Notes: a model not told the origin generated them from the sequence alone. A DNA stretch of 64,000 nucleotides from Guyparkeria sp016278265 (GCF_044582145.1 NZ_JBDODO010000001.1), one strand, 5' to 3'. Shown: positions 15,995 to 25,650, numbered from the stretch's first letter. Numbers and translations: made by a program.

Positions 15995-16834
15995 TCAGAG
16001 AAGCATGAGGGTCAATGCGGCGAGTGCCGCACCGATGGCCGCGCCCACCAGCACATCCGAGAGGTAGTGCAAGCCCAGCACCATGCGTGAGCTGGCCACC
16101 AGCAGGGCGAACGGCAGGACGATCCAGGTCAGCGCGGGCTGGAAGACCACCAGCTGAATGCCGAAGTTGACCGCGTGCAGGGTGTGGCCGGAGGGGAAGC
16201 TGTACTGATCAAGGGGCGCAACACTGGTCTCGAGTCGACCATTGCGATTCAGGGGGCGCAGACGGGCCGTGCGGCGCTTGATCGTCAGGTAGATCAGCAC
16301 ACCTGCCCCACCGGAGGCGATCATCAGCGCCATGGGCGCCACGGCCGACGCCCCATGCAGCACGAGCATCAGCAGCGCCAGCACATACCAGCCCAGACCG
16401 TCGCCCAGCCGCGAGGCGGTCGCGAACAAGGCGCGCAACGCCATGACTCGGTGAGCGCGATTGCAACGCTCGGTCACCAGCGCCTCCCACGCGAGATAGG
16501 CGCCTAGGGAAGCTCTGCACGATTCGATAGCGTCTCTGCGGGACCGCCAAGGGCCCAGATGCAAGGCGCAGTCCGCCGTGAAGGGTCGTCGCCCTTTACA
16601 AGGGCTGCAACGCCGCAGATGGGCCCTTGGCGGCCCGCCCGGACGGGGCTCGCGGGTTTGCCCGCACTCGGCGTTGCCGTCCCTCGACGGGCAACGAGCC
16701 CGTCTTCGGTCCGACGCCTTGATTGCAAACAAACCCGCGAGCCAGAGATGCCATCGAATCGTGCAGAGTTTCCCTCCGGCTCGCGACCACCGAAGGGCGG
16801 CCGGCGTGTCGGGGCGCAACAGGCTCACGCCCAC
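15995..16834 (-). CDS. PAP2-family phosphatase with an in-frame inserted repeat
   Basis: The 279-codon frame encodes a membrane phosphatase of the PAP2/undecaprenyl-pyrophosphatase superfamily. The three catalytic motifs are intact: KRRTARLRP, PSGH and SRMVLGLHYLSD. Four or five hydrophobic helices span residues about 130-279. Residues 1-20 overlap the end of the glycosyltransferase gene by 10 bases, as a coupled start would. Residues about 21-110 are Arg/Cys-rich, show no family similarity and are encoded by a palindromic repeat element. Family-like sequence resumes at LGAYLAWEALVTERCNRAHR. Either an 80-90 residue insert is tolerated, or translation begins further in (TTG at codon 91, GTG at codon 120, ATG at codon 131). 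The substrate could be phosphatidate or a polyprenyl pyrophosphate. Confidence 0.75.
   Translation of the reverse strand: MGVSLLRPDTPAALRWSRAGGKLCTIRWHLWLAGLFAIKASDRRRARCPSRDGNAECGQTREPRPGGPPRAHLRRCSPCKGRRPFTADCALHLGPWRSRRDAIESCRASLGAYLAWEALVTERCNRAHRVMALRALFATASRLGDGLGWYVLALLMLVLHGASAVAPMALMIASGGAGVLIYLTIKRRTARLRPLNRNGRLETSVAPLDQYSFPSGHTLHAVNFGIQLVVFQPALTWIVLPFALLVASSRMVLGLHYLSDVLVGAAIGAALAALTLMLL
16507..16774. repeat. Nested-palindrome (MITE-like) element inside the PAP2 frame
   Basis: The 268-bp unit is bounded by 32-bp inverted repeats (16507-16538 and 16743-16774) that differ at three positions. Inside are further nested repeats: CCGCCAAGGGCCCA (16544-16557) pairs with its complement at 16620-16633, AAGGG-N6-CCCTT at 16581-16596, GCGGGTTTGCCCGC at 16652-16665, and GACGGGGCTCG/CGAGCCCGTC at 16642-16704. 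No transposase is encoded and I see no clear target duplication. The structure fits a non-autonomous mobile or palindromic repeat that has entered a coding region while leaving the minus-strand frame open. Confidence 0.75.
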
Positions 16835-17970
16835 CCCTCCTGCGGCTGCATACCCCGTTGGGCGCGCTCGACCACCTCGACCAGGTTCCGCTCGAAGCCA
16901 TCAACGACCGCCGCCCAGCCGTAATGCGTGCCGGTGTTACGGGCGCGTTCACGCCGAGCGCGCGACCCTTCGACCAACAGCGCAGGCACGTGGTCGAGAA
17001 AGGCCGTCGGCTCCCCGACCGGCGCCAACAGGCCATTCACACCCGACTCGATCAGCTGTCGACCGGCGGCGTAATCGAAGGCCAGGCAATCCAGACCGCT
17101 GGCCATGGCCTCGAGCACGACGATGCCAAAGGTCTCGGTCAGGCTGGGGAACAGGAAGGCGTCGGCCGAAGCGTAATAGCGGGCCAGCGCCTCACCGCGC
17201 AACGCCCCGGCGAAGACCGCGCCCGGCAGCTGCCGTTCCAGCCGCACGCGTTGCGGCCCGTCGCCGACGACCACCATGCGCACGTCCGGGTTGATGTCGC
17301 GAGCACGTGACCAGGCCTGCGCCAGCAGATCGAGATTCTTCTCGGCGGCCAGCCGGCCGACGTGCAGCAATACCGGCGTCTCGTCGCCCGCACCCCAGGA
17401 GGCGCGGAGGTCGGGGTCGCGCCGCACCGGTGCGAACAGGTCGGTATCGACCCCCCGTCCCAGCACCATCAGCCGCTCGAAACCGCTAGCCTCGAGCTCC
17501 GCGGCCTGCTTCGCCGTGGGAATGAAGGTGTTCGCCGCGCGATTGTGGAAACGTCGCAGGTAGCCCATCACCGGCCGGGCAAGCCACCTGAGCCGATAGG
17601 CCCGCGCGTAGGCGTGGAAGTTGGTGTGCAGCGACGTCGTGACCGGCAAATCCAGGGCGCGGGCAGCGGCCAGCGCCGAGGCGCCCAACGGCCCTTCGGT
17701 GGCGATGTGCACGACATCCGGCGGATCCTCGCCCCACTCGGCCAGGAACGCACGGCGCCGCGGCAGGCCAAAACGGACCTCACGGTAGAACGGCAGCGCC
17801 ACCCCGCGCACCTCGGCGCCCTCGCCCAGATCGCGGCGAAACGCAGCCTTCGGGCAGGTGATCACCACCCGGTGGCCTCGGTCGCGCAGGCCCGCGACCA
17901 GGCAACCCAGCGTCGTGGCTACCCCGTTGATATCGGGCGGGAAGGTTTCCGTGACTAGTCGGATATCCAA
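16825..17970 (-). CDS. Glycosyltransferase, GT4-like (group 1)
   Basis: The product of about 381 residues has the GT-B fold features of MgtA/PimB-like enzymes: N-terminal DIRLVTETFPPDINGVATTLG, HTNFHAYARAY, and the C-terminal donor-binding motifs VLLHVGRLAAEKNLDLLAQA, VVGDGPQR and FLFPSLTETFGIVVLEAMASG with the EX7E pair. It probably transfers a sugar to a lipid acceptor. No ATG is present near the conserved N-terminus. I chose the TTG at 17970 (GAGGTG 4 bases upstream); a TTG six codons earlier is the alternative. It overlaps the PAP2 gene by 10 bases, which suggests joint envelope or glycolipid work. Confidence 0.88.
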   Translation of the reverse strand: MDIRLVTETFPPDINGVATTLGCLVAGLRDRGHRVVITCPKAAFRRDLGEGAEVRGVALPFYREVRFGLPRRRAFLAEWGEDPPDVVHIATEGPLGASALAAARALDLPVTTSLHTNFHAYARAYRLRWLARPVMGYLRRFHNRAANTFIPTAKQAAELEASGFERLMVLGRGVDTDLFAPVRRDPDLRASWGAGDETPVLLHVGRLAAEKNLDLLAQAWSRARDINPDVRMVVVGDGPQRVRLERQLPGAVFAGALRGEALARYYASADAFLFPSLTETFGIVVLEAMASGLDCLAFDYAAGRQLIESGVNGLLAPVGEPTAFLDHVPALLVEGSRARRERARNTGTHYGWAAVVDGFERNLVEVVERAQRGMQPQEGWA

Positions 17971-18137
17971 TCGGCACCTCGGCGGCAATCCGGGGCGAGA
18001 TTACCCCATGAATCAGGACGCTAGGCGCAATGGATGACAGGACCGTGTCGCCTCGTTGACGATTTGGCGACAGAGAAAAGAGCCATGAAAAGTCAGACGT
18101 CGACAGTCAGAGGCGAACGGCAACAAGCCGACACCGA

Positions 18138-20393
18138 TCACGCCGGGGCGGTGGAGGGATCGTCCAGCAGGTGGGCGAAGGCCTCGGCATCGAGCACCGG
18201 CACGCCGAGCTTGTTCGCCTTGTCGAGCTTGCTGCCACCGGCCTCGCCGGCGATCAGCGCGGTGGTCTTCTTGGAGACCGAGCTGGTGACCTTGGCCCCG
18301 AGCGCAGTCAAGCGATCGGAGGCCTCGTCGCGGGTCATGTCCGGCAGGGTGCCGGTGATGACGAAGGTCTTGCCCGTCAGCGGGGCGTCGTCCGCCGGCG
18401 CCTCGGGCGTTGGCCAATGGATGCCGGCATCGAACAGGCCGTCGATCACCTCGTTGTTGTGATCCTGCTTGAAGAACGCGACGATCGATTTCGCGATCTC
18501 CGGGCCGATGCCCGGCACCTTGGTGATCGTCTCGTTCTGCAGATGGCCCTTTTCGGCGGCGCGTTGCATATCGGCCAGCGTGGGGAACGCCTCCTCCAGG
18601 CGCGCCAAGGTCTTTTCATCCACGCCCGCCGGCCGGTCCTCGGCAAAGGCGTCCTGAAGGGCGGTCGACCCGTCCGCCCTGTGCTCCGCCAACCAGTCCT
18701 GGAGCGATTCGGCACGCTTGGGACCGATGCCGGTCACCCCCTTCTGCTCGATGAAATCCTCGAACGCCGCTTCGCGCAGCGCCTGAAGGTCGCGGAAGTG
18801 TTTCGCCAGTTCGTCCGCCGTCTCGCTGCCGACCAGGGGGATGCCCAGCGCAAAGAGGAATCGGTCGAGCGTGGTCTGCTTGGCCTTCTCGAGTGATTCG
18901 AGCAGGTTATCCGCGGATTTCGCGCCCATGCGCGGCAGGGCGACCAGGTCATCGCGGTCCAGGCGGAACAGGTCGTCGACGTGCTCGACGAGATTGCGTT
19001 CGAGAAACAGGGTGATCCATTTCTCGCCCAGCCCGTCGATGTCCATGGCCTTGCGACTGGCGAAGTGGCGGATCGCCTCGCGCCGTTGCGCCGGGCAGAA
19101 CAACCCACCGGTGCAGCGCGCGACCGCCTGTTCCTCGTCGCGCAGCACCTCGGAACCGCATTCCGGGCAGTTGGCCGGCAACTCGATCCGGCGGGCATCG
19201 TCGGGACGTTTCTCGGGCAACACCTCGATGATCTCGGGGATCACGTCACCAGCGCGGCGCACGCGCACCCAGTCGCCGATGCGCACGTCCTTGCGCTCGA
19301 TCTCGTCCATGTTGTGCAGGGTGATGTTCGCGACGGTCACCCCACCGACGGCCACCGGCTCGACCCGGGCCACCGGCGTGAGTGCGCCGGTGCGTCCCAC
19401 CTGGAACTCGACGTCGCGTATCTGGGTGAGTTTTTCCTCGGCCGGGAATTTCCAGGCGATCGCCCAGCGCGGGGCGCGGGCGACGAACCCGAGACGCTGC
19501 TGGTCGGCCAGCGAGTCCACCTTGTAGACCACGCCATCGATATCGAAGGCGAGCCCTGCGCGCTTTTCGCCCAGCGATGCGTGGAAGGCCTGCACCTCGT
19601 CCAGCCCCTCGACCCGGTCGCGATGCTCCGCGACCGAAAACCCCAGTTGTTCGAGCCAATCGAGCCAGCCCGACTGGGTCTCGGGCACGTCGATGCCGTC
19701 GACCGCGCCGATGCCGTAGGCGAAGAAATGCAGCGGCCGGCTGGCCGTGACCCTGGGGTCCTTCTGGCGCAACGAGCCGGCCGCGGCGTTGCGCGGATTG
19801 GCGAACACCTTCTCGCCGCGTCGTTCGGCACGGCGATTGAGCTCGGCAAACGACTCGTGGGTCATCACCACCTCGCCGCGGATCTCGATCCGGCTGTCGG
19901 CCGGCAGGTCGATCGAGAAGGGCACGGTCTCGATGGTGCGGACGTTGTCGGTGACGTCCTCGCCGCGTCGACCATCGCCGCGGGTGGCAGCCCGGGCGAG
20001 GATGCCTCCCTCGTAGGTCAGGCTGATCGCCAGGCCATCGAACTTGGGCTCGGACAGATAACGCACCGGCTCGTCGCGGCCGAGACGCTCGCGCACGCGC
20101 CGGTCGAAGGCGGCGAACTCGTCGGCATCGAAGGCGTTGTCGAGCGACAGCATCGGCACCTGGTGCTCGACGGTCTCGAAGGCGTGGCTCGGCGGGGCAC
20201 CCACCGTTTGGGTGGGCGAGTCGGGGGTAATCCAGTCGGGGTGTTCGGCCTCGATCGCCTCGAGCTCGCGCATCAGGGCGTCGTACTCGGCGTCCGGCAC
20301 CTTGGGGCGATCGAGGACGTAGTAGCGGAAGTTGTGCTGGTTGATCTCGGCGCGCAGGGCCGCGAGGCGTTTGCGCTCGTCGCTATCGCTCAT
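18138..20393 (-). CDS. ligA: NAD-dependent DNA ligase with an extra HhH unit
   Basis: The 751-residue protein seals nicks using NAD. The adenylation lysine is K117 in SEPKFDG. The Ia domain is at the N-terminus (RYYVLDRPKVPDAEYD). The four zinc cysteines are at about 409, 412, 427 and 433, and the BRCT domain occupies about residues 670-745. It is some 80 residues longer than the E. coli enzyme (671). The excess lies in the helix-hairpin-helix region, where two GIGP motifs (GVTGIGPKRAESL, KVPGIGPEIAKSI) occur about 72 residues apart. It follows zipA and smc in the conserved order. Confidence 0.96.
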   Translation of the reverse strand: MSDSDERKRLAALRAEINQHNFRYYVLDRPKVPDAEYDALMRELEAIEAEHPDWITPDSPTQTVGAPPSHAFETVEHQVPMLSLDNAFDADEFAAFDRRVRERLGRDEPVRYLSEPKFDGLAISLTYEGGILARAATRGDGRRGEDVTDNVRTIETVPFSIDLPADSRIEIRGEVVMTHESFAELNRRAERRGEKVFANPRNAAAGSLRQKDPRVTASRPLHFFAYGIGAVDGIDVPETQSGWLDWLEQLGFSVAEHRDRVEGLDEVQAFHASLGEKRAGLAFDIDGVVYKVDSLADQQRLGFVARAPRWAIAWKFPAEEKLTQIRDVEFQVGRTGALTPVARVEPVAVGGVTVANITLHNMDEIERKDVRIGDWVRVRRAGDVIPEIIEVLPEKRPDDARRIELPANCPECGSEVLRDEEQAVARCTGGLFCPAQRREAIRHFASRKAMDIDGLGEKWITLFLERNLVEHVDDLFRLDRDDLVALPRMGAKSADNLLESLEKAKQTTLDRFLFALGIPLVGSETADELAKHFRDLQALREAAFEDFIEQKGVTGIGPKRAESLQDWLAEHRADGSTALQDAFAEDRPAGVDEKTLARLEEAFPTLADMQRAAEKGHLQNETITKVPGIGPEIAKSIVAFFKQDHNNEVIDGLFDAGIHWPTPEAPADDAPLTGKTFVITGTLPDMTRDEASDRLTALGAKVTSSVSKKTTALIAGEAGGSKLDKANKLGVPVLDAEAFAHLLDDPSTAPA

Positions 20394-20403
20394 ACGCAGC
20401 GAC

Positions 20404-21447
20404 TCAGCCGTGGTTATCGATCAGTTCGCGATACCGGTCGATCGACTCGCTGTCCAGCGGCTCACGACGGTCGTCGATCAGCATGGCATCCAGCGCTTCG
20501 GCGAGCGAGGTGGCCACCTGGTGCATGCGCTCGAAAACCAGCGACGGATCGGCGCCGCCACGCACCGGCAGTTGCATAAACAACGCCAGCGCCGGGGTTT
20601 CGAAGGAGGTGAGGTCGTCGGGATTGAACTGCCCCGGCGAGACGGCATTCATCAGCGAGAACCAGTCGGCCCCGTCGATATCCTGAAAGTGGTAGATCGC
20701 GAACTCGCCGAACTCGAACCCGGAATCCTCGATGGCACGACGCACCCGTTCGGGCGGCATCGCGGCCTGCTCCCGATCGACGATCATCATCGAGATAACC
20801 GCTCCGCTGGACGACTCATCGGCATCGGACGATCCGTCGTCCGACACGGTCTCGGCATCATGCGGACCACTGGCAGGCGCCGCGGGATCATCGACCCACG
20901 TCTGTGGCTCGGCGCGCCGACTCGTCTGCCCCTGGCGGGTGAACAGGCTGGAAAAACCGGGCTGAGGGCGAGAGGTGGACTCATCTCGAGCCGGGGCTTC
21001 CTCTTCAGCCGGCGGCTCCTCGCGGACCGGTGGCTCAGGCGTCGGCTCCTGCCAGTCCGGTTCAGGCTCGAGGGCCGGCTCCTCGCGCGACGCGGCCGGC
21101 GACGGACGCTCGGGCTCGTCATCGGCCTCCGGCGCACGCCAGACCACCCGGCCCGCGGAGGCGCCATCGATAAAACCGTCTGCGTCCGGCCGTGACCAGC
21201 CGTCATCAGCGCGTTCCTCGCCCAGCTCCAGCTGCGGCTCGCGTCGCTCGCCCCGGGCGCGTTCGGCGCCTTCGGCATCCACACTCGCGCCGACGCTGGC
21301 GTCGATCGGGTCGTGATACTCACCGCGATGCGGTTGGCCGCCACCAAGGTCGACGGCCTGCTCGCTGCGGTGACGGCGGTACATCCAGACGATGCCGCCG
21401 ATTACCAGCAGCCCCACCAGCAGCACAATCCAGCGCAACCATTCCAT
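20404..21447 (-). CDS. zipA: Cell division protein ZipA
   Basis: The 347-residue bitopic protein anchors FtsZ filaments to the inner membrane. An N-terminal helix (MEWLRWIVLLVGLLVIGGIVWMY) is followed by a charged, Pro/Glu-rich linker (about residues 30-210). The C-terminal FtsZ-binding domain starts at SSGAVISMMIVDREQAAMPPERVRRAIEDSGF. I use the ATG at 21447 (GGGGAGT upstream) rather than a GTG 11 codons earlier. It sits between smc and ligA, as in many gammaproteobacteria. Confidence 0.93.
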   Translation of the reverse strand: MEWLRWIVLLVGLLVIGGIVWMYRRHRSEQAVDLGGGQPHRGEYHDPIDASVGASVDAEGAERARGERREPQLELGEERADDGWSRPDADGFIDGASAGRVVWRAPEADDEPERPSPAASREEPALEPEPDWQEPTPEPPVREEPPAEEEAPARDESTSRPQPGFSSLFTRQGQTSRRAEPQTWVDDPAAPASGPHDAETVSDDGSSDADESSSGAVISMMIVDREQAAMPPERVRRAIEDSGFEFGEFAIYHFQDIDGADWFSLMNAVSPGQFNPDDLTSFETPALALFMQLPVRGGADPSLVFERMHQVATSLAEALDAMLIDDRREPLDSESIDRYRELIDNHG

Positions 21448-21565
21448 ACCGTCTACTCCCCGAAACCCGGTGCCACGCACCCATTCACGCAGAGACTTCG
21501 CTTGTCGGTTCGATACGTTTGCTGGCTCACGGGTCCGCTCGCGACAATTGTTGGGAACATCTGGA

Positions 21566-24500
21566 TCAGGTCTCGATCAGGCCCACCGCGGCGTCGATGT
21601 CGACGGAGACGATGCGCGACACGCCGGCCTCGCGCATGGTCACGCCGACCAGCGCCGAGGCGCTCGCCATGGTGGTCTTGTTGTGGGTGATGTACATGAA
21701 CTGCACCCGGTCCGACATGGCCGAAACCATAGCACAGAAGCGCCCGACGTTAGCCTCGTCCAGCGGGGCGTCGACCTCGTCGAGAATGCAGAACGGGGCG
21801 GGGTTGAGCTCGAAGATCGCGAAGATCAGCGCGGTGGCCGTGAGTGCCCGCTCGCCGCCCGACAGCAGCGACAAATGACTGATGCGCTTGCCGGGCGGAC
21901 GGGCCATCAGGGCCACCCCGGCATCCAGTGGATCGTCGCCGGTCAGTTCCAGGCGGGCCTCGCCGCCACCGAACAGCGCCTCGAACCGCGGACCGATCCG
22001 CTGGTTGACCGCATGGAAGGTCTCACGAAAGCGCTCGCGGGTCTGGCGATCCATGGTCTCGATCGCCTCGGCCAGTTGCGCCAGGGCCGACTCGACATCC
22101 TCGATCTGGCCGGCCAGCTCCTCGCGACGCTGCTCGACCTCGCGATGATCCTCGATCGCCGAGAGATTGACCGCGCCCAGCCGGCGGACCTGGCTCTCGA
22201 GATCGGTCAATTCGGCGGCCAGTCGCTCTGCCACCCCCGGCTCGGCGGCGAGTCGCTCGATCGTCTCGGCCTCGGGCTCTTCCTCGTCCTCGGCCAACTG
22301 CTCGCGGGCCTCGGCCAGGCGGGTGCGGGCATGCTGTTCGCGGGTCTCGCCTTGGGCGCGATCGATGCGGGCCTGCTCGCTCTTTGCCCGCGCCGCATCG
22401 CGGTCGCCACGCACCTCGGCGACCGCCTGACGCGCCGCGGCCTGGGCCTCGGTGGCCACCCGCTGATCCTCGCGCGCCTGCACCTCGGCCGCCTCCGCCT
22501 GGGCGAGGCGCTCGGCCTGACGGCGTCGCTCGGTCAACAGCCCCTCGCGCTCGGCCTGGGCCCGCTCGCGCTCGCGGGCCTGCTCATCCAGGCGACGGGC
22601 GATCGCCTCGCGCTCGTGATCCAGCCGCCGGATCTCGTCGCCGAGACGCGCGATGCTCTCGTCGCGCTGCTCGATCTCGCGGCGGGCACGATGAAAGCGG
22701 TCGGCCGCCACGCGCGCGGTCTCGCGGGCGGCCTCCAGTGCCTCGCGGGCCGACTCCTGTCGTTCGACCGCCTGGTTACGGCGCTGATCGGCCTGGGCCA
22801 CGGCCTCGGCCGCCGCATCGCGCTCGGCCTCCAGGCGCCCCTGCTCCCGGCGGGCGACCTGCAGTTCCTCGGATTCGGCACCCGCGCGGGCCTCGAGCGT
22901 CTCGACGGGCTGCGCCAGGCGCTCGAGGCGTTCGCCGAGGTGCCGGCCCGCCAGTCGTGCCGACTCGAGCGCGCGCGCCTGCCTGCCGCGTTCCTGGCGA
23001 GTGGCCTCGACGGCCTTGCGGTCGGCCTCGAAACGCCGCCGGCTCTCGCCCAGTGCCGTCTCGGCCTGTTCCAGCACGAGCTCGGCGTGGGTGATCTCCT
23101 GTTCGAGTTCGCGGCGACGGGCCAGATGGGCCAGGTGGGTCGCGGCGCCGGCATTGCCGCTGCGCCCCACCCAGTGCCGCCCGACCCACCAGCCGGTCGG
23201 GGTGATCAGGAACTCGCCTGCCACCAAAGACGGACGACGGGCCAACGCGGCATCCAGATCCTCGACCGGCCGCCCCGGAAAGTCGCGCACCCGCTCGGCA
23301 AGCCAATCGTCGTCTCGCCCCGCCTGCGCCTCGAGCCACCAACCCCCGGCGCCTTCCGTCTGGTTGAACCGATCGATGTCGGCGGCCACCATCGCATCGA
23401 GGTCGTCGACCAGCTCGGCCTCCAGTGCCTCGCCCAGCGCGTGACCCACCCAGGGCTCGCGAATATCGGCCTCGACCAGCCGCTCGACCAGTCGCGGCCC
23501 CGAACGGTCACCGGAATCCTGCTGGCCATGCGCGGCAATCAGCCGATCGAGGGCCTGCTGCTCGGCGGTGAGCCCGTCGTGCGCGTGGCGCGTCTGGCGC
23601 CGGGCCTCCTCGTGATCGTGGAGAACGACCTCGCTGGCCTCGACGACCGACACCGCCTCGTCATGCTCGCGTTCGACCAACTCGAGGGCCGCCTCGGCCC
23701 TGGCGATCTCGCCGGCATGTTGGTTGCGCTCACGCTCCAGTTCGGCCCGTTCCTCGCGGGCCCGGGCCAGCTCGGCGGCGGCCGGAGCGGATTCGAGTCG
23801 TCGGCATTCGCGCGCCACGGCATCGAGACGCTCGCCGAGCCGCGCCTGCTCACGCTGCGGACCGATACGGGCCTCGGCGGCGGTCATCGCCTCGCGGCGC
23901 AGTGAGTCGAGTTCGGCCTCGGCCGCCGAGCGATGATCGCGGGCGCGCTCATGGGCCGCGGCGAGCTCATCGAGGGACGCGCGGATGTCGTGCTGCTCGG
24001 CGGTCAGCCGCTCGCGGCGGGTCTCGGCGTCGCGGCGTTCAGCCTCGCGGCGCTCGGCGGTCTCCCGGTCGTGGTGCGCCTGCCGATCAAGCCCCTCGAT
24101 ACGGGCGTCGAGCTCGGCCTGGCGAGTAGTGACGGCGTTGAGGTCATTGGCCAACCGGTACTTCTCGGCCGACAGCTCGGCCAGTCGCTCGCCGGCGGTC
24201 CGGACGGCGCGTTCGGCCTCGTCCTGGGCGGCCTCGGCCGTAACAAGCCGCGACTCGCAGGCCGCCTCGGTCTCGCCGGTGTCGGCGACGATCCGATCGA
24301 GTTGCTGACGTTCCTCGCGGGCCTCGATCAGGGCAACGGCCGCGGCCTCGACCTGGCGGCGACGGCGCGCCGCCGACAGCTCGCGGTATCGCCGCGCGGC
24401 CCGCGCCTGGCGAGCCAGCGTGGCCTCCTGACGCTCGAGTTCGGCGGCGATGTCATTCAGCCGCGACAGGTTTTCCTCGGTGTGGCCGATGCGGTTGGCG

Positions 24501-25039
24501 GTCTCGCGGCGGCGCTCGCGGTAAACCGAGATGCCGGCGGCCTCCTCGAGGTAGCCGCACAGCTCGTCGGGCTTGGCATCGACGATGCGGTTGACCTGCC
24601 CCTGCTCGATCACCGAGTAGGAGCGCGCGCCCACGCCGGTGCCGAGGAACAGGTCGACTACGTCGCGGCGACGCACGCGGGTGTTGTTGATCTCGTAGCG
24701 GGACTGGCCGTCGCGGTCGAGGCTGCGCCGGACGGTCAGCTCGTTGTAGGCGGCGAAGGGGCCATGGATGCGGCGCTCGCGGTTATCCAGGGTCAACTCG
24801 ACCACGGCCCGACTGGCCGCGGCCCGTTCGCCGCTACCGGCGAAGATCAGGTCATCGAGCGCCTGGCCGCGCAGGTGGCGGGCCGAGGACTCGCCCATCA
24901 CCCAGCGCAGGGCGTCGATCAGGTTGGATTTGCCACAGCCGTTGGGCCCGACGATCGCCAGCGTATTTTCCGGCAGGCGGATCTCGGTGGGCGAGGCGAA
25001 GGACTTGAAGCCGGCAAGATACAGGCGGGTCAGGCGCAT
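21566..25039 (-). CDS. smc: Chromosome segregation ATPase SMC
   Basis: The 1157-residue SMC protein has the Walker A motif GPNGCGKSNLIDALRWVMGE near residue 32. Two long Ala/Arg/Glu-rich coiled coils flank a central hinge (about residues 490-640). The ABC signature LLSGGERALTA and Walker B FCILDEVDAPLDEAN are near the C-terminus. It condenses and helps segregate the chromosome as a homodimer, usually with ScpA/ScpB, which are not in this window. It heads the smc-zipA-ligA run and is divergent from queF. Confidence 0.97.
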   Translation of the reverse strand: MRLTRLYLAGFKSFASPTEIRLPENTLAIVGPNGCGKSNLIDALRWVMGESSARHLRGQALDDLIFAGSGERAAASRAVVELTLDNRERRIHGPFAAYNELTVRRSLDRDGQSRYEINNTRVRRRDVVDLFLGTGVGARSYSVIEQGQVNRIVDAKPDELCGYLEEAAGISVYRERRRETANRIGHTEENLSRLNDIAAELERQEATLARQARAARRYRELSAARRRRQVEAAAVALIEAREERQQLDRIVADTGETEAACESRLVTAEAAQDEAERAVRTAGERLAELSAEKYRLANDLNAVTTRQAELDARIEGLDRQAHHDRETAERREAERRDAETRRERLTAEQHDIRASLDELAAAHERARDHRSAAEAELDSLRREAMTAAEARIGPQREQARLGERLDAVARECRRLESAPAAAELARAREERAELERERNQHAGEIARAEAALELVEREHDEAVSVVEASEVVLHDHEEARRQTRHAHDGLTAEQQALDRLIAAHGQQDSGDRSGPRLVERLVEADIREPWVGHALGEALEAELVDDLDAMVAADIDRFNQTEGAGGWWLEAQAGRDDDWLAERVRDFPGRPVEDLDAALARRPSLVAGEFLITPTGWWVGRHWVGRSGNAGAATHLAHLARRRELEQEITHAELVLEQAETALGESRRRFEADRKAVEATRQERGRQARALESARLAGRHLGERLERLAQPVETLEARAGAESEELQVARREQGRLEAERDAAAEAVAQADQRRNQAVERQESAREALEAARETARVAADRFHRARREIEQRDESIARLGDEIRRLDHEREAIARRLDEQARERERAQAEREGLLTERRRQAERLAQAEAAEVQAREDQRVATEAQAAARQAVAEVRGDRDAARAKSEQARIDRAQGETREQHARTRLAEAREQLAEDEEEPEAETIERLAAEPGVAERLAAELTDLESQVRRLGAVNLSAIEDHREVEQRREELAGQIEDVESALAQLAEAIETMDRQTRERFRETFHAVNQRIGPRFEALFGGGEARLELTGDDPLDAGVALMARPPGKRISHLSLLSGGERALTATALIFAIFELNPAPFCILDEVDAPLDEANVGRFCAMVSAMSDRVQFMYITHNKTTMASASALVGVTMREAGVSRIVSVDIDAAVGLIET

Positions 25040-25243
25040 GGGATCGACACACCCCCGGTGCGAGCGAGGCAGCAGACCGAAGCGGAGGCACGCCCTTGCC
25101 GCGCGGTTCGCTTGCGGGGCGAGCTCCCACGGGACAGGTGGAAACCGTAATCGGCCGCTACGGTCGGCAAGGCCCGGGTCGGGGACTTATACTTCCGCCC
25201 GCGATTCAACAGAACCTCGTCACACACCGCAGGACAGTCATCC

Positions 25244-25633
25244 ATGTCGACGCAACCCAACAAGACACTCGAAACCTTCCCCAACCCGCATCCGGAACGG
25301 GACTATACCATCCACATGGAGGTGCCCGAGTTCACCTGCCTGTGCCCCAAGACCGGCCAGCCGGACTTCGCCACCATCCTGATCGACTTCGTGCCGGACC
25401 AGCTGTGCGTCGAGCTCAAGTCGCTGAAGATGTACATGTGGTCATTCCGCGAGGAAGGCGGCTTTCACGAGGCGATGACCAACCGCATCGCCGACGACAT
25501 CGTGGCCGCGATCAACCCGCGCTTCCTGCGCCTGACCGGCCGCTGGAACGTGCGCGGCGGCATCTGGACCAACGTGGTGGTCGAACATCGCCAGGACGGT
25601 TGGACGCCGGCGCCGAAAATCGAGCTGCCCTGA
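25244..25633 (+). CDS. queF: NADPH-dependent preQ0 reductase
   Basis: The 129-residue enzyme is the short, unimodular type of QueF. It reduces 7-cyano-7-deazaguanine to 7-aminomethyl-7-deazaguanine for queuosine synthesis. The catalytic cysteine is in PEFTCLCPKTGQPDFATI. The QueF motif ELKSLKMYMWSFREEGGFHEAMTN follows. tgt and queA for the next steps are at 43.8-46.0 kb. The 200 bases upstream, shared with divergent smc, contain TATACT near 25188 as a possible -10 box but no convincing preQ1 riboswitch. Confidence 0.95.
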   Translation: MSTQPNKTLETFPNPHPERDYTIHMEVPEFTCLCPKTGQPDFATILIDFVPDQLCVELKSLKMYMWSFREEGGFHEAMTNRIADDIVAAINPRFLRLTGRWNVRGGIWTNVVVEHRQDGWTPAPKIELP

Positions 25634-25650
25634 TTCGTTCAGAGGTTCCC

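Noticed and set aside
18046..18072. TGTCGCC/GGCGACA stem-loop downstream of ligA as a terminator
   Set aside because: No T-run follows the stem on the minus strand, so it is not a credible intrinsic terminator for ligA.
25040..25243. preQ1 riboswitch upstream of queF
   Set aside because: I could not find the compact hairpin plus A-rich tail next to the ribosome site that defines preQ1-I, and the promoter signals are weak.
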